From Allorhizobium pseudoryzae (GTDB taxonomy: Bacteria; Pseudomonadota; Alphaproteobacteria; Rhizobiales; Rhizobiaceae): 64,000 bases of DNA. Of this stretch, positions 16,665 through 25,775 are shown in pieces (the first letter of the stretch is position 1; the number at the start of each line of letters is the position of its first letter). The position numbers were made by a program, and so were the translations under genes. Below the pieces are notes generated by a model. That model was not told where the DNA came from, made no database searches, and saw only the letters and a list, made by a program, of their open reading frames with translations. The DNA is taken from contig NZ_CP049243.1 of assembly GCF_011046245.1 (NCBI RefSeq), positions 92,790 through 156,789 of the forward strand, given 5' to 3'.

Positions 16665-17615
16665 TCACATTTCCTTCTCCCACCAGCCGCGGGTGTTGAC
16701 GCCTGCAGACTGAGCGAGGACTTCCAACTCGGCGACCTCATCATCTGAAAGCGCCAGTGCGGCGGTGCGGATCAGGCCCTCGACATGGTGGGGCTTGGTA
16801 ACGCCGACGATAGGGGTTGCCCCTTTGGCAAGAGCCCAGGCTGTTGCGATGTCCGAAGCCGTCGCCCCATAGCGTTGACCGATATTACAAAGCCCGTCCA
16901 ACAGGGACTGCAACTGGGGCAGCATGGCGTTGTAAGCCTCCGCCCGGTTGGTGCCGCTGGGCAATGGGTTTTGGGCACTGTACTTTCCGCTCAGCGCGCC
17001 TTGTTCGAGAACCATATAGGCGAAGAACGGAATATTTCTGTCGCGGCAGTACTCCAGAAGGCCGGCGTTCTCGGGGGCGCGATAAAGTAGGCTGTAGTGA
17101 TTTTGAATGGCCTCGACCCGATGCCCGGCTTCTTCGAGGATCTGGTTGGCGCGTTTGATTTCCTCCAGGTTATGGTTCGAGACGCCGACATGCCGGACCT
17201 TCCCGCTCTCGAGCAGCGGAATAAGGCGAGGTGTCCACCGCGCTACATCCGCCGGATTGTGTATCCAGTAAAGGTCGATGTAGTCCGTGCCAAGGCGGGC
17301 GAGGCTCTGTTCGAGCATCTCCGCGACCGGATCATCGCCGGTTCCGGCTGCTTGTGGGGTAAACTTGGTCGAGAGTTGGTAGTCGCTGCGGGAATAGCGT
17401 TTCAATACCTCCCCGAGCACCGTTTCAGACCGCCCCATGCCGTAGACCACGGCCGTATCCCACAGGGTGAACCCGGCCGTCTGGGCGGCCTTAGCGATGT
17501 CGTCCAGCCCATCGCTGCTCAGGGAGCTGCCGAAATAGCCAGCGCCCGCCTCGCCGCTGTCGCCCCAGGCCCAGGTTCCCAACGCTGCCTTCGGCGTTTT
17601 CATTGTGTCGTTCAT
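16665..17615 (-). CDS. Aldo/keto reductase
   Basis: 316 residues from ATG 17615 (GGAAG about 9 bases upstream). It is a TIM-barrel NADPH-dependent oxidoreductase: early catalytic aspartate and tyrosine in LWDTAVVYGMGRSE, the lysine in LSTKFTP, and IDLYWIHNP with the catalytic histidine. The family reduces aldehydes and ketones. It is divergent from an AraC-family regulator gene, an arrangement like yqhD-yqhC in E. coli, where the regulator responds to reactive aldehydes. The substrate cannot be told from sequence. Confidence 0.85.
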   Translation of the reverse strand: MNDTMKTPKAALGTWAWGDSGEAGAGYFGSSLSSDGLDDIAKAAQTAGFTLWDTAVVYGMGRSETVLGEVLKRYSRSDYQLSTKFTPQAAGTGDDPVAEMLEQSLARLGTDYIDLYWIHNPADVARWTPRLIPLLESGKVRHVGVSNHNLEEIKRANQILEEAGHRVEAIQNHYSLLYRAPENAGLLEYCRDRNIPFFAYMVLEQGALSGKYSAQNPLPSGTNRAEAYNAMLPQLQSLLDGLCNIGQRYGATASDIATAWALAKGATPIVGVTKPHHVEGLIRTAALALSDDEVAELEVLAQSAGVNTRGWWEKEM

Positions 17616-17791
17616 TATTCTTGCTTCCGTCTCTGTTTGCCGCCAGATCTGTTGTGATCCGAAACACTGCTCGGGCAGGATGGTGTAAGCCGTGCCGTCC
17701 TGTGAGTCTGATGCACCGGAATTCCTGCATAATCCTCCGAGACTGGCGAGGTGCACATTGCGTGCGCGCCCTGCAGATGGGATGATTGGGT

Positions 17792-18688
17792 ATGGACAGA
17801 ATTGACGAAATCGCTGGACTCATTGCCCGACACGTCCCGGCGGACGGGTTTCACACAACGCCGATCGCACGGCTAACGCTTGCGCGATCCTCCACCGTGA
17901 CGATTCCGATGCCCAACGTCTATCGGCCACAGCTTTGTTTTGTTGCGCAGGGGAAAAAGGAGGTTTCGCTCGGAGATCAGTTATTCACATATGGCCCCGG
18001 TCGATATGGGGTCGTGACCTATGATCTGCCGGTGGTCGGCCATGTGGTCCAGGCCACGCCGGCCACCCCCTATCTTTGCCTATTCATCGAATTCGATCCG
18101 GTGATGCTGGCCGATCTGGCGCATCGCATACCGCCGCCAGTTGGCGTCTTTGCGCCGATCGGCAAGACGGTAACCGACGCCGATCCTGTCCTGCTCGACG
18201 CGGTGCTGCGTCTGATGCGGTTGCTGGACGATCCGGCAGCACTTCCGGTCCTCGCGCCGCTCGCCGAGCAGGAAATCCTCTACCGACTGCTCGCTGGGCC
18301 GGACGGTGGCAGGATGCGGAGCGTCACCTCCAGCCAAGGGCGGGTTGCCCAGGTCGGTCGTGCAATCGCCTGGATTGGCAAGAACTTCCGGCAGCGCTTC
18401 AGCATAGAGACGCTCGCTGCGGAAGTCGGGATGAGCCCGTCCAGCCTTCACGAACATTTTCGCGCCGTGACGGCGATGACACCACTCCAGTTCCAGAAGC
18501 AGTTGCGGTTGCAGGATGCGCGCAGCCTGATGCTTGTCGAAGACATCGATGTGGCGAGTGCCGCTTTGCGAGTGGGGTATGAGAGCCCGTCGCAGTTCAG
18601 CCGTGAATATCGTCGCCTCTTCGGCGAGCCGCCGGCGCGCGATGTCGCCCGCCTGCGAACTCTGCCGATCATGGCCGGCGTCGCGTGA
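17792..18688 (+). CDS. AraC-family transcriptional regulator
   Basis: 298 residues from ATG 17792. The N-terminal cupin-like AraC_N domain (about 10-170) has PQLCFVAQGKKEV and a YGPGRYGVV segment. The C-terminal double helix-turn-helix has FSIETLAAEVGMSPSSLHEH and VASAALRVGYESPSQFSREY. It is divergent from the aldo/keto reductase and is probably its activator. Confidence 0.85.
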   Translation: MDRIDEIAGLIARHVPADGFHTTPIARLTLARSSTVTIPMPNVYRPQLCFVAQGKKEVSLGDQLFTYGPGRYGVVTYDLPVVGHVVQATPATPYLCLFIEFDPVMLADLAHRIPPPVGVFAPIGKTVTDADPVLLDAVLRLMRLLDDPAALPVLAPLAEQEILYRLLAGPDGGRMRSVTSSQGRVAQVGRAIAWIGKNFRQRFSIETLAAEVGMSPSSLHEHFRAVTAMTPLQFQKQLRLQDARSLMLVEDIDVASAALRVGYESPSQFSREYRRLFGEPPARDVARLRTLPIMAGVA

Positions 18689-19107
18689 AGGCGATGATCG
18701 CCTTGGTCCCGAAATTTCCTTTAGGCCTACAGCCGCACGACGAGCTCGCGCGCGGAGACGCCTTCACGCTGCCCGTTATCAAGGGGGCAGATGTAAGATG
18801 TCCGCTTCTGTTGATGGCGCGAAAGAATCTGAGAGTCCGCTTCTGGCCCCATTTCAGACATTCCAGATAAGCCAGATGCTTGATCTGCATTGTTTATCTG
18901 CTGGCTTTCATCCGAAGTTATGACAGGTCGACGGTTCGTATCTGTTCAAGAGCTTCGCTAGGATTGCTGTGCACCTTACGATTCTCACCATCTGACTCGG
19001 ACCAAGGTTCTCCAAAGCGACGTTAGTGATACTTGTCCTGCTCCTCCCATCGACAGTGGGTGGAAAAGCGATCCGAAGTATGAGAGTGCTTCCTAAGAAG
19101 GAAGCTC
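18689..19107. other. Non-coding stretch before the apdP-secDF2 unit
   Basis: No supported gene. It ends in a hairpin (19088-19105) that covers the ribosome binding site of the downstream leader gene. The promoter for apdP-secDF2 should lie here; no clear -35/-10 pair stands out. Confidence 0.5.
19088..19105 (+). promoter_or_regulatory. Hairpin covering the apdP ribosome binding site
   Basis: GCTTCC (19088-19093) and GGAAGC (19100-19105) pair with a 6-base loop. The right arm is the Shine-Dalgarno GGAAG just before the ATG at 19108. Initiation of the leader peptide may thus be tuned by folding; the stem is short, so the effect could be modest. Confidence 0.4.
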
Positions 19108-19512
19108 ATGGAATACCAAAACCTGAGGTCTCGCCCGCCAATTCGATATAGGGCCCACCTCTTGTCCGTTATCGCAAGTCTGTTCGCGTCGCTGCTGTTG
19201 TTGTTCGGCGGCGACGCCTTCGGCCGTTTCCATCCCGGCCTCTCAACTGCCGGTGCCATGTCTCGGTCCGACAACGGGCAGACGCTTGCGGCCGGCCATG
19301 GTGACAGCCGCTCCCTGGCCGCGTCTGAACAGTCCGCGCGTCCGAAATTGCGGCCCTGGGCCTCCGGCGATAGCTGTCTCGGCTCAAAAGTCCCGACCTT
19401 GTGGATGTGTCGCCATGGAGAGCTCATCCATAACCACGTCGCCGCGACGCTATCCTATAATGCCTCGCAGTCTTACTGGTCGCGCGCGCCCCCAATCCAG
19501 CACACATCCTGA
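19108..19512 (+). CDS. apdP: ApdP-like RAPP arrest peptide, regulatory leader of secDF2
   Basis: 134 residues. The N-terminus has a basic stretch and a hydrophobic export segment at about 18-34 (LLSVIASLFASLLLLFGG). The middle is low-complexity, and the C-terminus has Arg126-Ala127-Pro128-Pro129 nine residues from the end. ApdP proteins of alphaproteobacteria are monitoring substrates encoded upstream of secDF2; they stall the ribosome at RAPP when not pulled by the Sec machinery and so switch on secDF translation. This gene has a strong ribosome binding site, the same position 82 bp before secDF, the same topology and the exact motif. The assignment is by motif and context; arrest itself is inferred. 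Confidence 0.8.
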   Translation: MEYQNLRSRPPIRYRAHLLSVIASLFASLLLLFGGDAFGRFHPGLSTAGAMSRSDNGQTLAAGHGDSRSLAASEQSARPKLRPWASGDSCLGSKVPTLWMCRHGELIHNHVAATLSYNASQSYWSRAPPIQHTS

Positions 19513-19589
19513 CTGTTTCGCCGCCATCGATCCGATGGCTCGACCCGTTTGTGCCACGGCTCGGATGCCGCGGTCGCAACCTACTGGAT
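19495..19589 (+). promoter_or_regulatory. Predicted mRNA pairing that masks the secDF2 ribosome binding site
   Basis: ATCCAG at 19495-19500, the two codons right after RAPP in apdP, is the exact complement of CTGGAT at 19584-19589, which contains the Shine-Dalgarno-like GGAT before the secDF2 ATG at 19595. A ribosome stalled on RAPP would cover the left arm and free the right arm. Other partial pairings exist in between (ATCCGA with TCGGAT, near 19534 and 19561). The pairing was found by eye and not folded. Confidence 0.5.
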
Positions 19590-19594
19590 CTATA

Positions 19595-22111
19595 ATGAAA
19601 AACTCCCTCTCCAAGGTGGTGGGCTACGTGCTCGTCATCCTGCTGGGTTTGCTCGTCGCATTGCCGAATGTGCTGCCCGATACGACCCTTTCCCGACTTC
19701 CCTCCTGGCTGCCGCATGAGCGAGTATCGCTCGGCCTCGATCTGCGCGGCGGCTCCCACCTCGTTCTTGAGGTCGACCGCCCGGCGCTGACAGACGAATG
19801 GCTCCAGAGCCTCACCCAGGAGGTTCGTTCGACCCTTCTGGAAGCCCGCATACAGACCCGCAGCATTCGTCGCGAAGGCGGCGCCGTGGTGGTGGCCCTC
19901 GCCGCTCCCACGCAGATGAGCGTTGCGACCGAAGCGCTCGCGGTTCTGAACAACCCGACGGTTACGCTGACAGGCAGCGGGGCGCCCGAGCTCGATGTCT
20001 CCACCAGCGGTGCCGAGACCCTGAGACTGGCGCCGAGCGAGCAGGGCATCACCGCACGCATGAGCCAGGCGGTTGAGCAGAGCCTTGAAGTCATTCGCCA
20101 GCGCGTCGACCAGGTCGGTGTTGCCGAGCCGACCATCCAGCGCGTTGGCGCCGATCGCGTTCTCGTCCAGCTTCCCGGCGAACAGGATCCGTCGCGACTG
20201 CGCGCGCTTCTCGGAACCACTGCAAAGATGAGCTTCCATCTCCTGGGAGAACATGGAGCAGCCGGTGTCGAGACGCTTCAGGATGACGACGGACGCGCCT
20301 ATCCCGTCCAGTCGACGGTCCTCCTTGCCGGCGACAGGCTCACCGATGCGCGGGTCCAGTTCGACCCCCAGGGCGGCCAGCCCGTCGTGTCCTTCCGCTT
20401 CGATGGCGTCGGCGCAGACCGCTTTGCCAGCATCACCCGTGACAATGTCGGCCGTCCCTTCGCGATTGTGCTTGATGACAAGGTGCTGAGCGCGCCTGTC
20501 ATCCGCGAACCGATCACCGGCGGCGCGGGACAGATTTCCGGAGACTTCTCGGTCGACGAGGCCAACACACTCGCGGCCTTGCTGCGGGCCGGCGCCTTGC
20601 CGGCCAAGCTCACTGTCATCGAAGAACGCACGGTCGGAGCGGACCTCGGCAGCGATGCGATCGAAATGGGCATCATGTCAGGCCTCGCGGGCTTCGGCCT
20701 CGTCGTTGCCTTCATCCTGGCGCTCTACGGCACCTGGGGCCTGCTCGCGGTGCTGGCGCTGACGCTCAACGTCGTCCTGACCTTTGCGGGTCTGACGATG
20801 CTCGGGGCCACGCTCACTCTGCCGGGCATTGCCGGCATCGTGCTCGGCATCGGCCTCGCCGTCGATGCAAACGTCCTGATCAACGAGCGTATCCGCGAGG
20901 AGGTCGGCAAGGGGCGAGGGGCCTTCGCGGCCATCGACCATGGCTTTGCCAAGGCCTATTCCACCATCATCGACAGCAATGTCACGGCGCTGATCGCCAC
21001 AGTCCTGCTCTTCTGGTTCGGCTCCGGTCCCGTCCGGGGCTTTGCCGTCACCATGGGCCTTGGCATCGCGATCTCGATGTTCACGGCCGTCTCGGTCGTG
21101 CGGGTCGCCATGGTCGCGATCGCCCGCCGCTACAAGCTGAAGACGATTGCCATCAAGCCGCTCCTGCCGTTCAAGCTGATCAAGGACGGCACGAAGATCG
21201 ATTTCATGAAGGCACGGTTGTTCGGCATCGGGGTCTCCGCCTTCCTGTCGATATCCTCGATCATCCTGTTCATCACGCCGGGCCTCAACTACGGCGTCGA
21301 TTTCAAGGGCGGCATCCAGCTTGAACTCTCTACATCGGGCCCGGCCGACCTCTCCGGTCTGCGCTCCGGCATCGAGAGCCTGAACCTGGGCGAAGTCGCC
21401 TTGCAGGAGTTCGGCGACAGCAACCACGTCATGCTGCGTCTCGAGCGCCAGCCGGGCGGCGAACAGGCCCAGACCGATGCGGTCTCAAAGGTGCGCGAGA
21501 CGATCCAGACGATCGATCCCTCGGCCAAGATCGAACGCACCGAAGTGGTCGGCCCAAAGGTGAGCGGCGAACTGGCGACTGCCGGTCTGACCTCGGTCAT
21601 CCTCGCGTCGCTCGCCATGCTCGTCTATATCTGGGTCCGGTTCGACTGGCCCTTTGCCGTGGGAGCGATCGCCACGCTCATCCTCGACGTGACGAAGACG
21701 ATCGGCTTCTTCGCGCTGACGGGTCTCGACTTCAATCTGACGGCGATCGCAGCCCTGCTCACGCTGGTGGGCTACTCGGTCAATGACAAGGTGGTGGTCT
21801 ACGACCGGATGCGCGAGAACATGCGCCTCTACAAGACCATGCCCTTCCGCGACCTGATCAATCTCTCGATCAACGAAACGCTTGCCCGAAGCATCTACAC
21901 CTCGGCGACCGCCTTCCTTGCCATGCTGCCCATGGCGATCTGGGGCGGCAGCGCGGTCGAGAGTTTTGCCGTGCCCATGGTGTTCGGCATCTTCATTGCG
22001 GCATCGTCCTCGGTCTTCATCGCGGCCCCCATCCTGCTGTTCCTCGGAGACTGGCGGAGCCGAAGGAAGACACGCCTTGCGGTGGTCGCGGCCGAAGAAC
22101 AGGCTGCGTGA
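19595..22111 (+). CDS. secDF: SecDF fusion, accessory protein-translocation motor (SecDF2)
   Basis: 838 residues from ATG 19595. The SecD half has an N-terminal membrane segment, the LGLDLRGGSHLVLEVD motif, a periplasmic P1 domain and five more membrane segments containing the GIAGIVLGIGLAVDANVLI signature. The SecF half (from about residue 530) has LNYGVDFKGGIQLEL and the VGYSVNDKVVVYDRMREN signature. SecDF uses the proton (or sodium) gradient to pull secreted proteins across the inner membrane with SecYEG. Its position after an arrest-peptide leader suggests the inducible second copy, with a housekeeping copy elsewhere. A strong hairpin follows the stop. Confidence 0.92.
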   Translation: MKNSLSKVVGYVLVILLGLLVALPNVLPDTTLSRLPSWLPHERVSLGLDLRGGSHLVLEVDRPALTDEWLQSLTQEVRSTLLEARIQTRSIRREGGAVVVALAAPTQMSVATEALAVLNNPTVTLTGSGAPELDVSTSGAETLRLAPSEQGITARMSQAVEQSLEVIRQRVDQVGVAEPTIQRVGADRVLVQLPGEQDPSRLRALLGTTAKMSFHLLGEHGAAGVETLQDDDGRAYPVQSTVLLAGDRLTDARVQFDPQGGQPVVSFRFDGVGADRFASITRDNVGRPFAIVLDDKVLSAPVIREPITGGAGQISGDFSVDEANTLAALLRAGALPAKLTVIEERTVGADLGSDAIEMGIMSGLAGFGLVVAFILALYGTWGLLAVLALTLNVVLTFAGLTMLGATLTLPGIAGIVLGIGLAVDANVLINERIREEVGKGRGAFAAIDHGFAKAYSTIIDSNVTALIATVLLFWFGSGPVRGFAVTMGLGIAISMFTAVSVVRVAMVAIARRYKLKTIAIKPLLPFKLIKDGTKIDFMKARLFGIGVSAFLSISSIILFITPGLNYGVDFKGGIQLELSTSGPADLSGLRSGIESLNLGEVALQEFGDSNHVMLRLERQPGGEQAQTDAVSKVRETIQTIDPSAKIERTEVVGPKVSGELATAGLTSVILASLAMLVYIWVRFDWPFAVGAIATLILDVTKTIGFFALTGLDFNLTAIAALLTLVGYSVNDKVVVYDRMRENMRLYKTMPFRDLINLSINETLARSIYTSATAFLAMLPMAIWGGSAVESFAVPMVFGIFIAASSSVFIAAPILLFLGDWRSRRKTRLAVVAAEEQAA

Positions 22112-22119
22112 AGCCATTG

Positions 22120-22148
22120 ATGCGGGCCTATCTGAGGTAGGCCCGCAT
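22120..22148. terminator. Bidirectional terminator-like hairpin after secDF2
   Basis: ATGCGGGCCTA (22120-22130), 7-base loop, TAGGCCCGCAT (22138-22148): a perfect 11-bp stem between the convergent secDF2 and small XRE genes. There is no long T run, so termination may be partial. Confidence 0.65.
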
Positions 22149-22152
22149 TAAC

Positions 22153-22410
22153 TCAAACCGTGGTGGCTGTTTCATGGAGGCCTGGGCAACCATGCGTGTT
22201 GGTAAAACGCAGGCCTGCCTTCTCGAAGGCCAGCTTCAGTTGCGCTTCTGTCGATCGATGCAAGCCGTGACGCTGACCTTCGAAATCACGGATCGTGCTG
22301 CGGGAAACACGCGATTGGGTTGCCAGGTCTTCTTGCGTCCAACCTAGGTAGCCGCGGGCCGCGCGACACAGTGCTGGCGAAAATACGGGTTCGGTTTGGG
22401 GTTGATCCAT
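22153..22410 (-). CDS. Small XRE-family helix-turn-helix protein
   Basis: 85 residues that are almost only a DNA-binding domain: LCRAARGYLGWTQEDLATQS, then VSRSTIRDFEGQRHG, then a helix LKLAFEKAGLRF. It resembles standalone XRE regulators common in Rhizobiales. It is convergent with secDF2 and its promoter faces the start of the Mrp antiporter operon, so it could regulate that operon; this is only positional. Confidence 0.75.
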   Translation of the reverse strand: MDQPQTEPVFSPALCRAARGYLGWTQEDLATQSRVSRSTIRDFEGQRHGLHRSTEAQLKLAFEKAGLRFTNTHGCPGLHETATTV

Positions 22411-22498
22411 GCCTGAACTTGCCTACATTGGGTGATGTCGCCCATTTAGGTCGAATTTCTTTAATTTCTAGTCCGAGGCATATTTCTCGGTCTCATCA

Positions 22499-25441
22499 TT
22501 GAAAGGAACTGGATTTGGGATAACGCTCGATGCTTCGATCCTCTTGCTGCTGGTCCTTGTTCTCCCGTTTGTGGGGAGCGTCGCCTCGGCCTTCATTCTG
22601 AAGACGACTTCCCGCGACCTGCCGGTCTTTGTCGCAGGCACCACTACGCTCCTGACCCTGATCCTTTCGGCATCAGCCTATCCCTTCGTCACCCACAACG
22701 GCGTGCTGCGGTTCAACGCAGAGTGGCTGCCGCAGTTCGGGATTGATTTCGCTTTGAGACTGGATGGTTTCGCCTGGATCTTTACCATGCTGGTCACCTC
22801 CATCGGCTTTCTCGTCATCCTCTATGCCCGCTATTACATGGGCAAGGACGACCCCATTCCGCGATTCTTCTCGTTCTTGCTGGCCTTCATGGGCGCGATG
22901 CTGGGCATCATCGTCTCCGGAAACGTCATCCTGTTGTCGATCTTCTGGGAACTCACCAGCATCTTCTCGTTCCTGCTGATCAGCTACTGGCACACGAGTG
23001 CCACGGCCCGCGATGGTGCCCGCATGGCGCTGACGATCACGGGTATTGGTGGTTTCTGCCTGCTGATTGGCATGTTGCTGCTCGGCAAGATCGTTGGCAG
23101 CTATGACCTCGACAAGATCCTCGCCTCTGGTCAGCTCATCCGCGAGCATCCGCTCTATCTGCCGACCCTGATTTTCATCCTCCTTGGCGCGCTGACCAAG
23201 AGCGCCCAGTTTCCCTTCCATTTCTGGCTGCCGAATGCGATGGCGGCTCCGACGCCCGTTTCAGCCTTCCTCCATTCCGCAACCATGGTGAAGGCGGGCG
23301 TCTTCCTGCTCGTTCGATTCTGGCCGGTGTTATCGGGCACCTATGAATGGTTCATCCTCGTCGGCCTCGCCGGCATCTCGACCCTTCTGCTCGGCGCCTT
23401 CCTGGCCATGTTCCAGCGCGACCTCAAAGGCTTGCTCGCCTATTCGACGATCAGCCATCTCGGCCTGATCACGACGCTTCTGAGCCTTGGTAGCCCGCTG
23501 TCGACGGTCGCGGCGATCTTCCACATGCTCAATCACGCGACGTTCAAGGCCTCGCTCTTCATGGCGGCCGGCATTATCGATCACGAAACGGGTACGCGGG
23601 ACATGCAGCGGCTAAGCGGCCTCTACCGCTTTCTGCCGGCAACCGCGACGCTTGCCATGGTCGCGAGCGCCGCCATGGCCGGCGTGCCGCTCCTCAATGG
23701 CTTTCTGTCGAAGGAGATGTTCTTCGCGGAAGCCGTCGAAACCCACGCCGACTCCACGCTCGACGTGGTCCTTCCCTATGTCGCAACACTGGCCGGCATC
23801 TTCAGCGTCGTCTATTCGCTGCGTTTCGTTCACACCGTCTTCTTCGGGCCGCCACCGGTAGCACTGCCCAAGGAAACGCCGCATGAGCCACCGCGCTGGA
23901 TGCGTGTTCCGATCGAAGTCCTGGTTGTCGTTTGCCTTGTGGTCGGCATTGTCCCTGCGGTGTCGATCGGGCCTTTTCTGCAGACAGCTGTCGAAAGCGT
24001 GCTTGGCCAGCGGACGCCGGAATACAGCCTCAGTATCTGGCATGGGTTCAATGTCCCGCTCCTGATGAGCCTCGTCGCTCTTGTCGGCGGCTTCCTCCTC
24101 TACATGGCTATGCGGGACTACCTCTCACGCTGCGAGGACGGTCCGCCCTACTTGCGCCGACTTAAAGGGCAGCGTCTGTTTGAACGCGTTTTGGTCACCG
24201 TTTCCTGGCGCTGGGCGCGCCTTGCGGAGAGCCGGCTCGGAACCCGCAATCTGCAGCCGCAGCTCAGATGGATTGTCGTCACCGGCTTCCTTGCCGCAAC
24301 CCTGCCGCTTTATCTCTCTGGCTTCGAGCGCAGACCCGTCGTCTTCTCGGCGGTTGATCCGGCCTTCGCGCTCATCTGGCTGGTCGGCATGGCGCTGGCG
24401 ATCGGGGCCGCCGTGTCCGCCAAATATCATCGCCTGGCATCACTGATCATGCTGGGCGGGGTGGGCTTGATCGTTTGCATGACCTTCGTCTGGCTGTCGG
24501 CGCCCGACCTTGCCATCACCCAGTTGCTCGTCGAGATCGTCACGACCGTCCTGATCCTTCTTGGCCTGCGCTGGCTGCCCAAGCGCTCACCCGGGATCGG
24601 CGAGGTGATGACCCTGCGGAGCCGCTTCCGCCGCTTCCGCGATCTGGCGATTGCGATCGTCTGCGGTGTCGGCATGTCGGTTGTCGCCTTCACGGTCATG
24701 ACGATGCCGGTGCCCGATGCCATCGCGAGCTACTTCCTGCAGAATGCCTATACGGAGGGTGGCGGTCGCAATGTCGTCAACGTGATCCTCGTCGACTTCC
24801 GCGCCTTCGACACCTTCGGGGAAATCGCCGTTCTCGGCATTGTCGGCCTGACGGTCTATGGCCTGCTGCGCCGCTTCCGGCCCGCCGAGGACAGCATGGA
24901 ACTGCCCGAGCAGCAGTTGACCCAGAACCGTTTCGATGCCGACCAGCCGGAGCGCTCGCCGGGTGACATGATGCGCGACTATCTGCTGGTGCCTTCGGTG
25001 CTCATGCAGTGGCTCTTCCCTGTCATCATCACCTTTGCCGTCTATCTGTTCATGCGGGGCCACGACATGCCGGGCGGCGGCTTCTCGGCAGGCCTCACGC
25101 TGTCTATCGCTTTCCTCCTGCAATATCTGGCGGGTGGTACGCGCTGGGCGGAGGATCGCATTCGCATCCTGCCACTGCGCTGGATGGGTGCCGGGATCCT
25201 GATCGCTGCGGCGACAGGGATCGGGGCCTGGCTGCTTGGCCATCCGTTCCTCACCTCGCACTTCCGCTATCTGGAGATCCCGCTCATCGGCAAGGTGCCG
25301 GCGGCATCCGCCTTGCTCTTCGATCTCGGTGTTTTCCTGCTCGTGGTCGGCGCAACGGTCCTCATCCTGGTGGCGCTCGCCCACCAGTCGATCCGCATCA
25401 ACCGCCTGAGAGCCCAGGAAGCCAAGGGAGAAAAACGCTGA
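22499..25441 (+). CDS. mnhA: Mrp/Pha cation/H+ antiporter subunit A fused to subunit B
   Basis: 980 residues, about 25 membrane segments. The N-terminal two thirds is a NuoL-like proton channel subunit (SILSIFWELTSIFSFLLI-type region, then LLAYSTISHLGLI and lysine/histidine-containing helices around HMLNHATFKASLF). After a DUF4040-like stretch the C-terminal 150 residues are MnhB-like (RGHDMPGGGFSAGLTLSIAF). The A-B fusion is the PhaAB type found in rhizobia. The complex exports Na+ or K+ in exchange for protons for pH and salt homeostasis. The TTG start is uncertain; no ATG lies nearby in frame. It overlaps subunit C by one base. Confidence 0.88.
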   Translation: MKGTGFGITLDASILLLLVLVLPFVGSVASAFILKTTSRDLPVFVAGTTTLLTLILSASAYPFVTHNGVLRFNAEWLPQFGIDFALRLDGFAWIFTMLVTSIGFLVILYARYYMGKDDPIPRFFSFLLAFMGAMLGIIVSGNVILLSIFWELTSIFSFLLISYWHTSATARDGARMALTITGIGGFCLLIGMLLLGKIVGSYDLDKILASGQLIREHPLYLPTLIFILLGALTKSAQFPFHFWLPNAMAAPTPVSAFLHSATMVKAGVFLLVRFWPVLSGTYEWFILVGLAGISTLLLGAFLAMFQRDLKGLLAYSTISHLGLITTLLSLGSPLSTVAAIFHMLNHATFKASLFMAAGIIDHETGTRDMQRLSGLYRFLPATATLAMVASAAMAGVPLLNGFLSKEMFFAEAVETHADSTLDVVLPYVATLAGIFSVVYSLRFVHTVFFGPPPVALPKETPHEPPRWMRVPIEVLVVVCLVVGIVPAVSIGPFLQTAVESVLGQRTPEYSLSIWHGFNVPLLMSLVALVGGFLLYMAMRDYLSRCEDGPPYLRRLKGQRLFERVLVTVSWRWARLAESRLGTRNLQPQLRWIVVTGFLAATLPLYLSGFERRPVVFSAVDPAFALIWLVGMALAIGAAVSAKYHRLASLIMLGGVGLIVCMTFVWLSAPDLAITQLLVEIVTTVLILLGLRWLPKRSPGIGEVMTLRSRFRRFRDLAIAIVCGVGMSVVAFTVMTMPVPDAIASYFLQNAYTEGGGRNVVNVILVDFRAFDTFGEIAVLGIVGLTVYGLLRRFRPAEDSMELPEQQLTQNRFDADQPERSPGDMMRDYLLVPSVLMQWLFPVIITFAVYLFMRGHDMPGGGFSAGLTLSIAFLLQYLAGGTRWAEDRIRILPLRWMGAGILIAAATGIGAWLLGHPFLTSHFRYLEIPLIGKVPAASALLFDLGVFLLVVGATVLILVALAHQSIRINRLRAQEAKGEKR

Positions 25442-25773
25442 TGGAAATCATCCTGTCCCTGGCCATTGGTCTGATGACCACCTGCGGCGTCTGGCTCATC
25501 CTGCGTCCGCGCACCTTTCAGGTGATCATCGGATTGTCGATGCTCTCCTACGCCGTCAACCTGTTCATCTTCGGCGTCGGTGGCGTCAAGAGCAACATGC
25601 CGCCGATCCTTGAGGATGGGGTGGTGTCGACGACACTCACCGATCCTGTTCCGCAGGCACTGGTTCTCACCGCCATCGTCATCGGCTTTGCGACCACCGC
25701 GCTCTTCCTCGTCGTGCTGCTCGCCGCCCGCGGCCTGACCGGCAATGACCATGTCGATGGGAGGAACGAGTAG
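25441..25773 (+). CDS. mnhC: Mrp/Pha antiporter subunit C (NuoK-like)
   Basis: 110 residues with three membrane segments and the NuoK-like pattern FQVIIGLSMLSYAVNLFIF and QALVLTAIVIGFATTALFLV. The ATG shares its A with the stop of subunit A (TGATG). Length and motif are typical of MnhC/PhaC. It is part of the membrane arm that couples proton entry to cation export. Confidence 0.9.
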   Translation: MEIILSLAIGLMTTCGVWLILRPRTFQVIIGLSMLSYAVNLFIFGVGGVKSNMPPILEDGVVSTTLTDPVPQALVLTAIVIGFATTALFLVVLLAARGLTGNDHVDGRNE

Positions 25774-25775
25774 CC

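Noticed and set aside
19253..19594. In-frame N-terminal extension of SecDF by 114 residues
   Set aside because: It overlaps the apdP gene in another frame, has no signal-like sequence and no family match. ATG 19595 begins with the expected first membrane segment.
20678..24430. Long reading frames on the minus strand within secDF and mnhA
   Set aside because: They are Arg/Asp/Glu/Gln-rich antisense shadows of GC-rich coding sequence with no ribosome binding sites or families.
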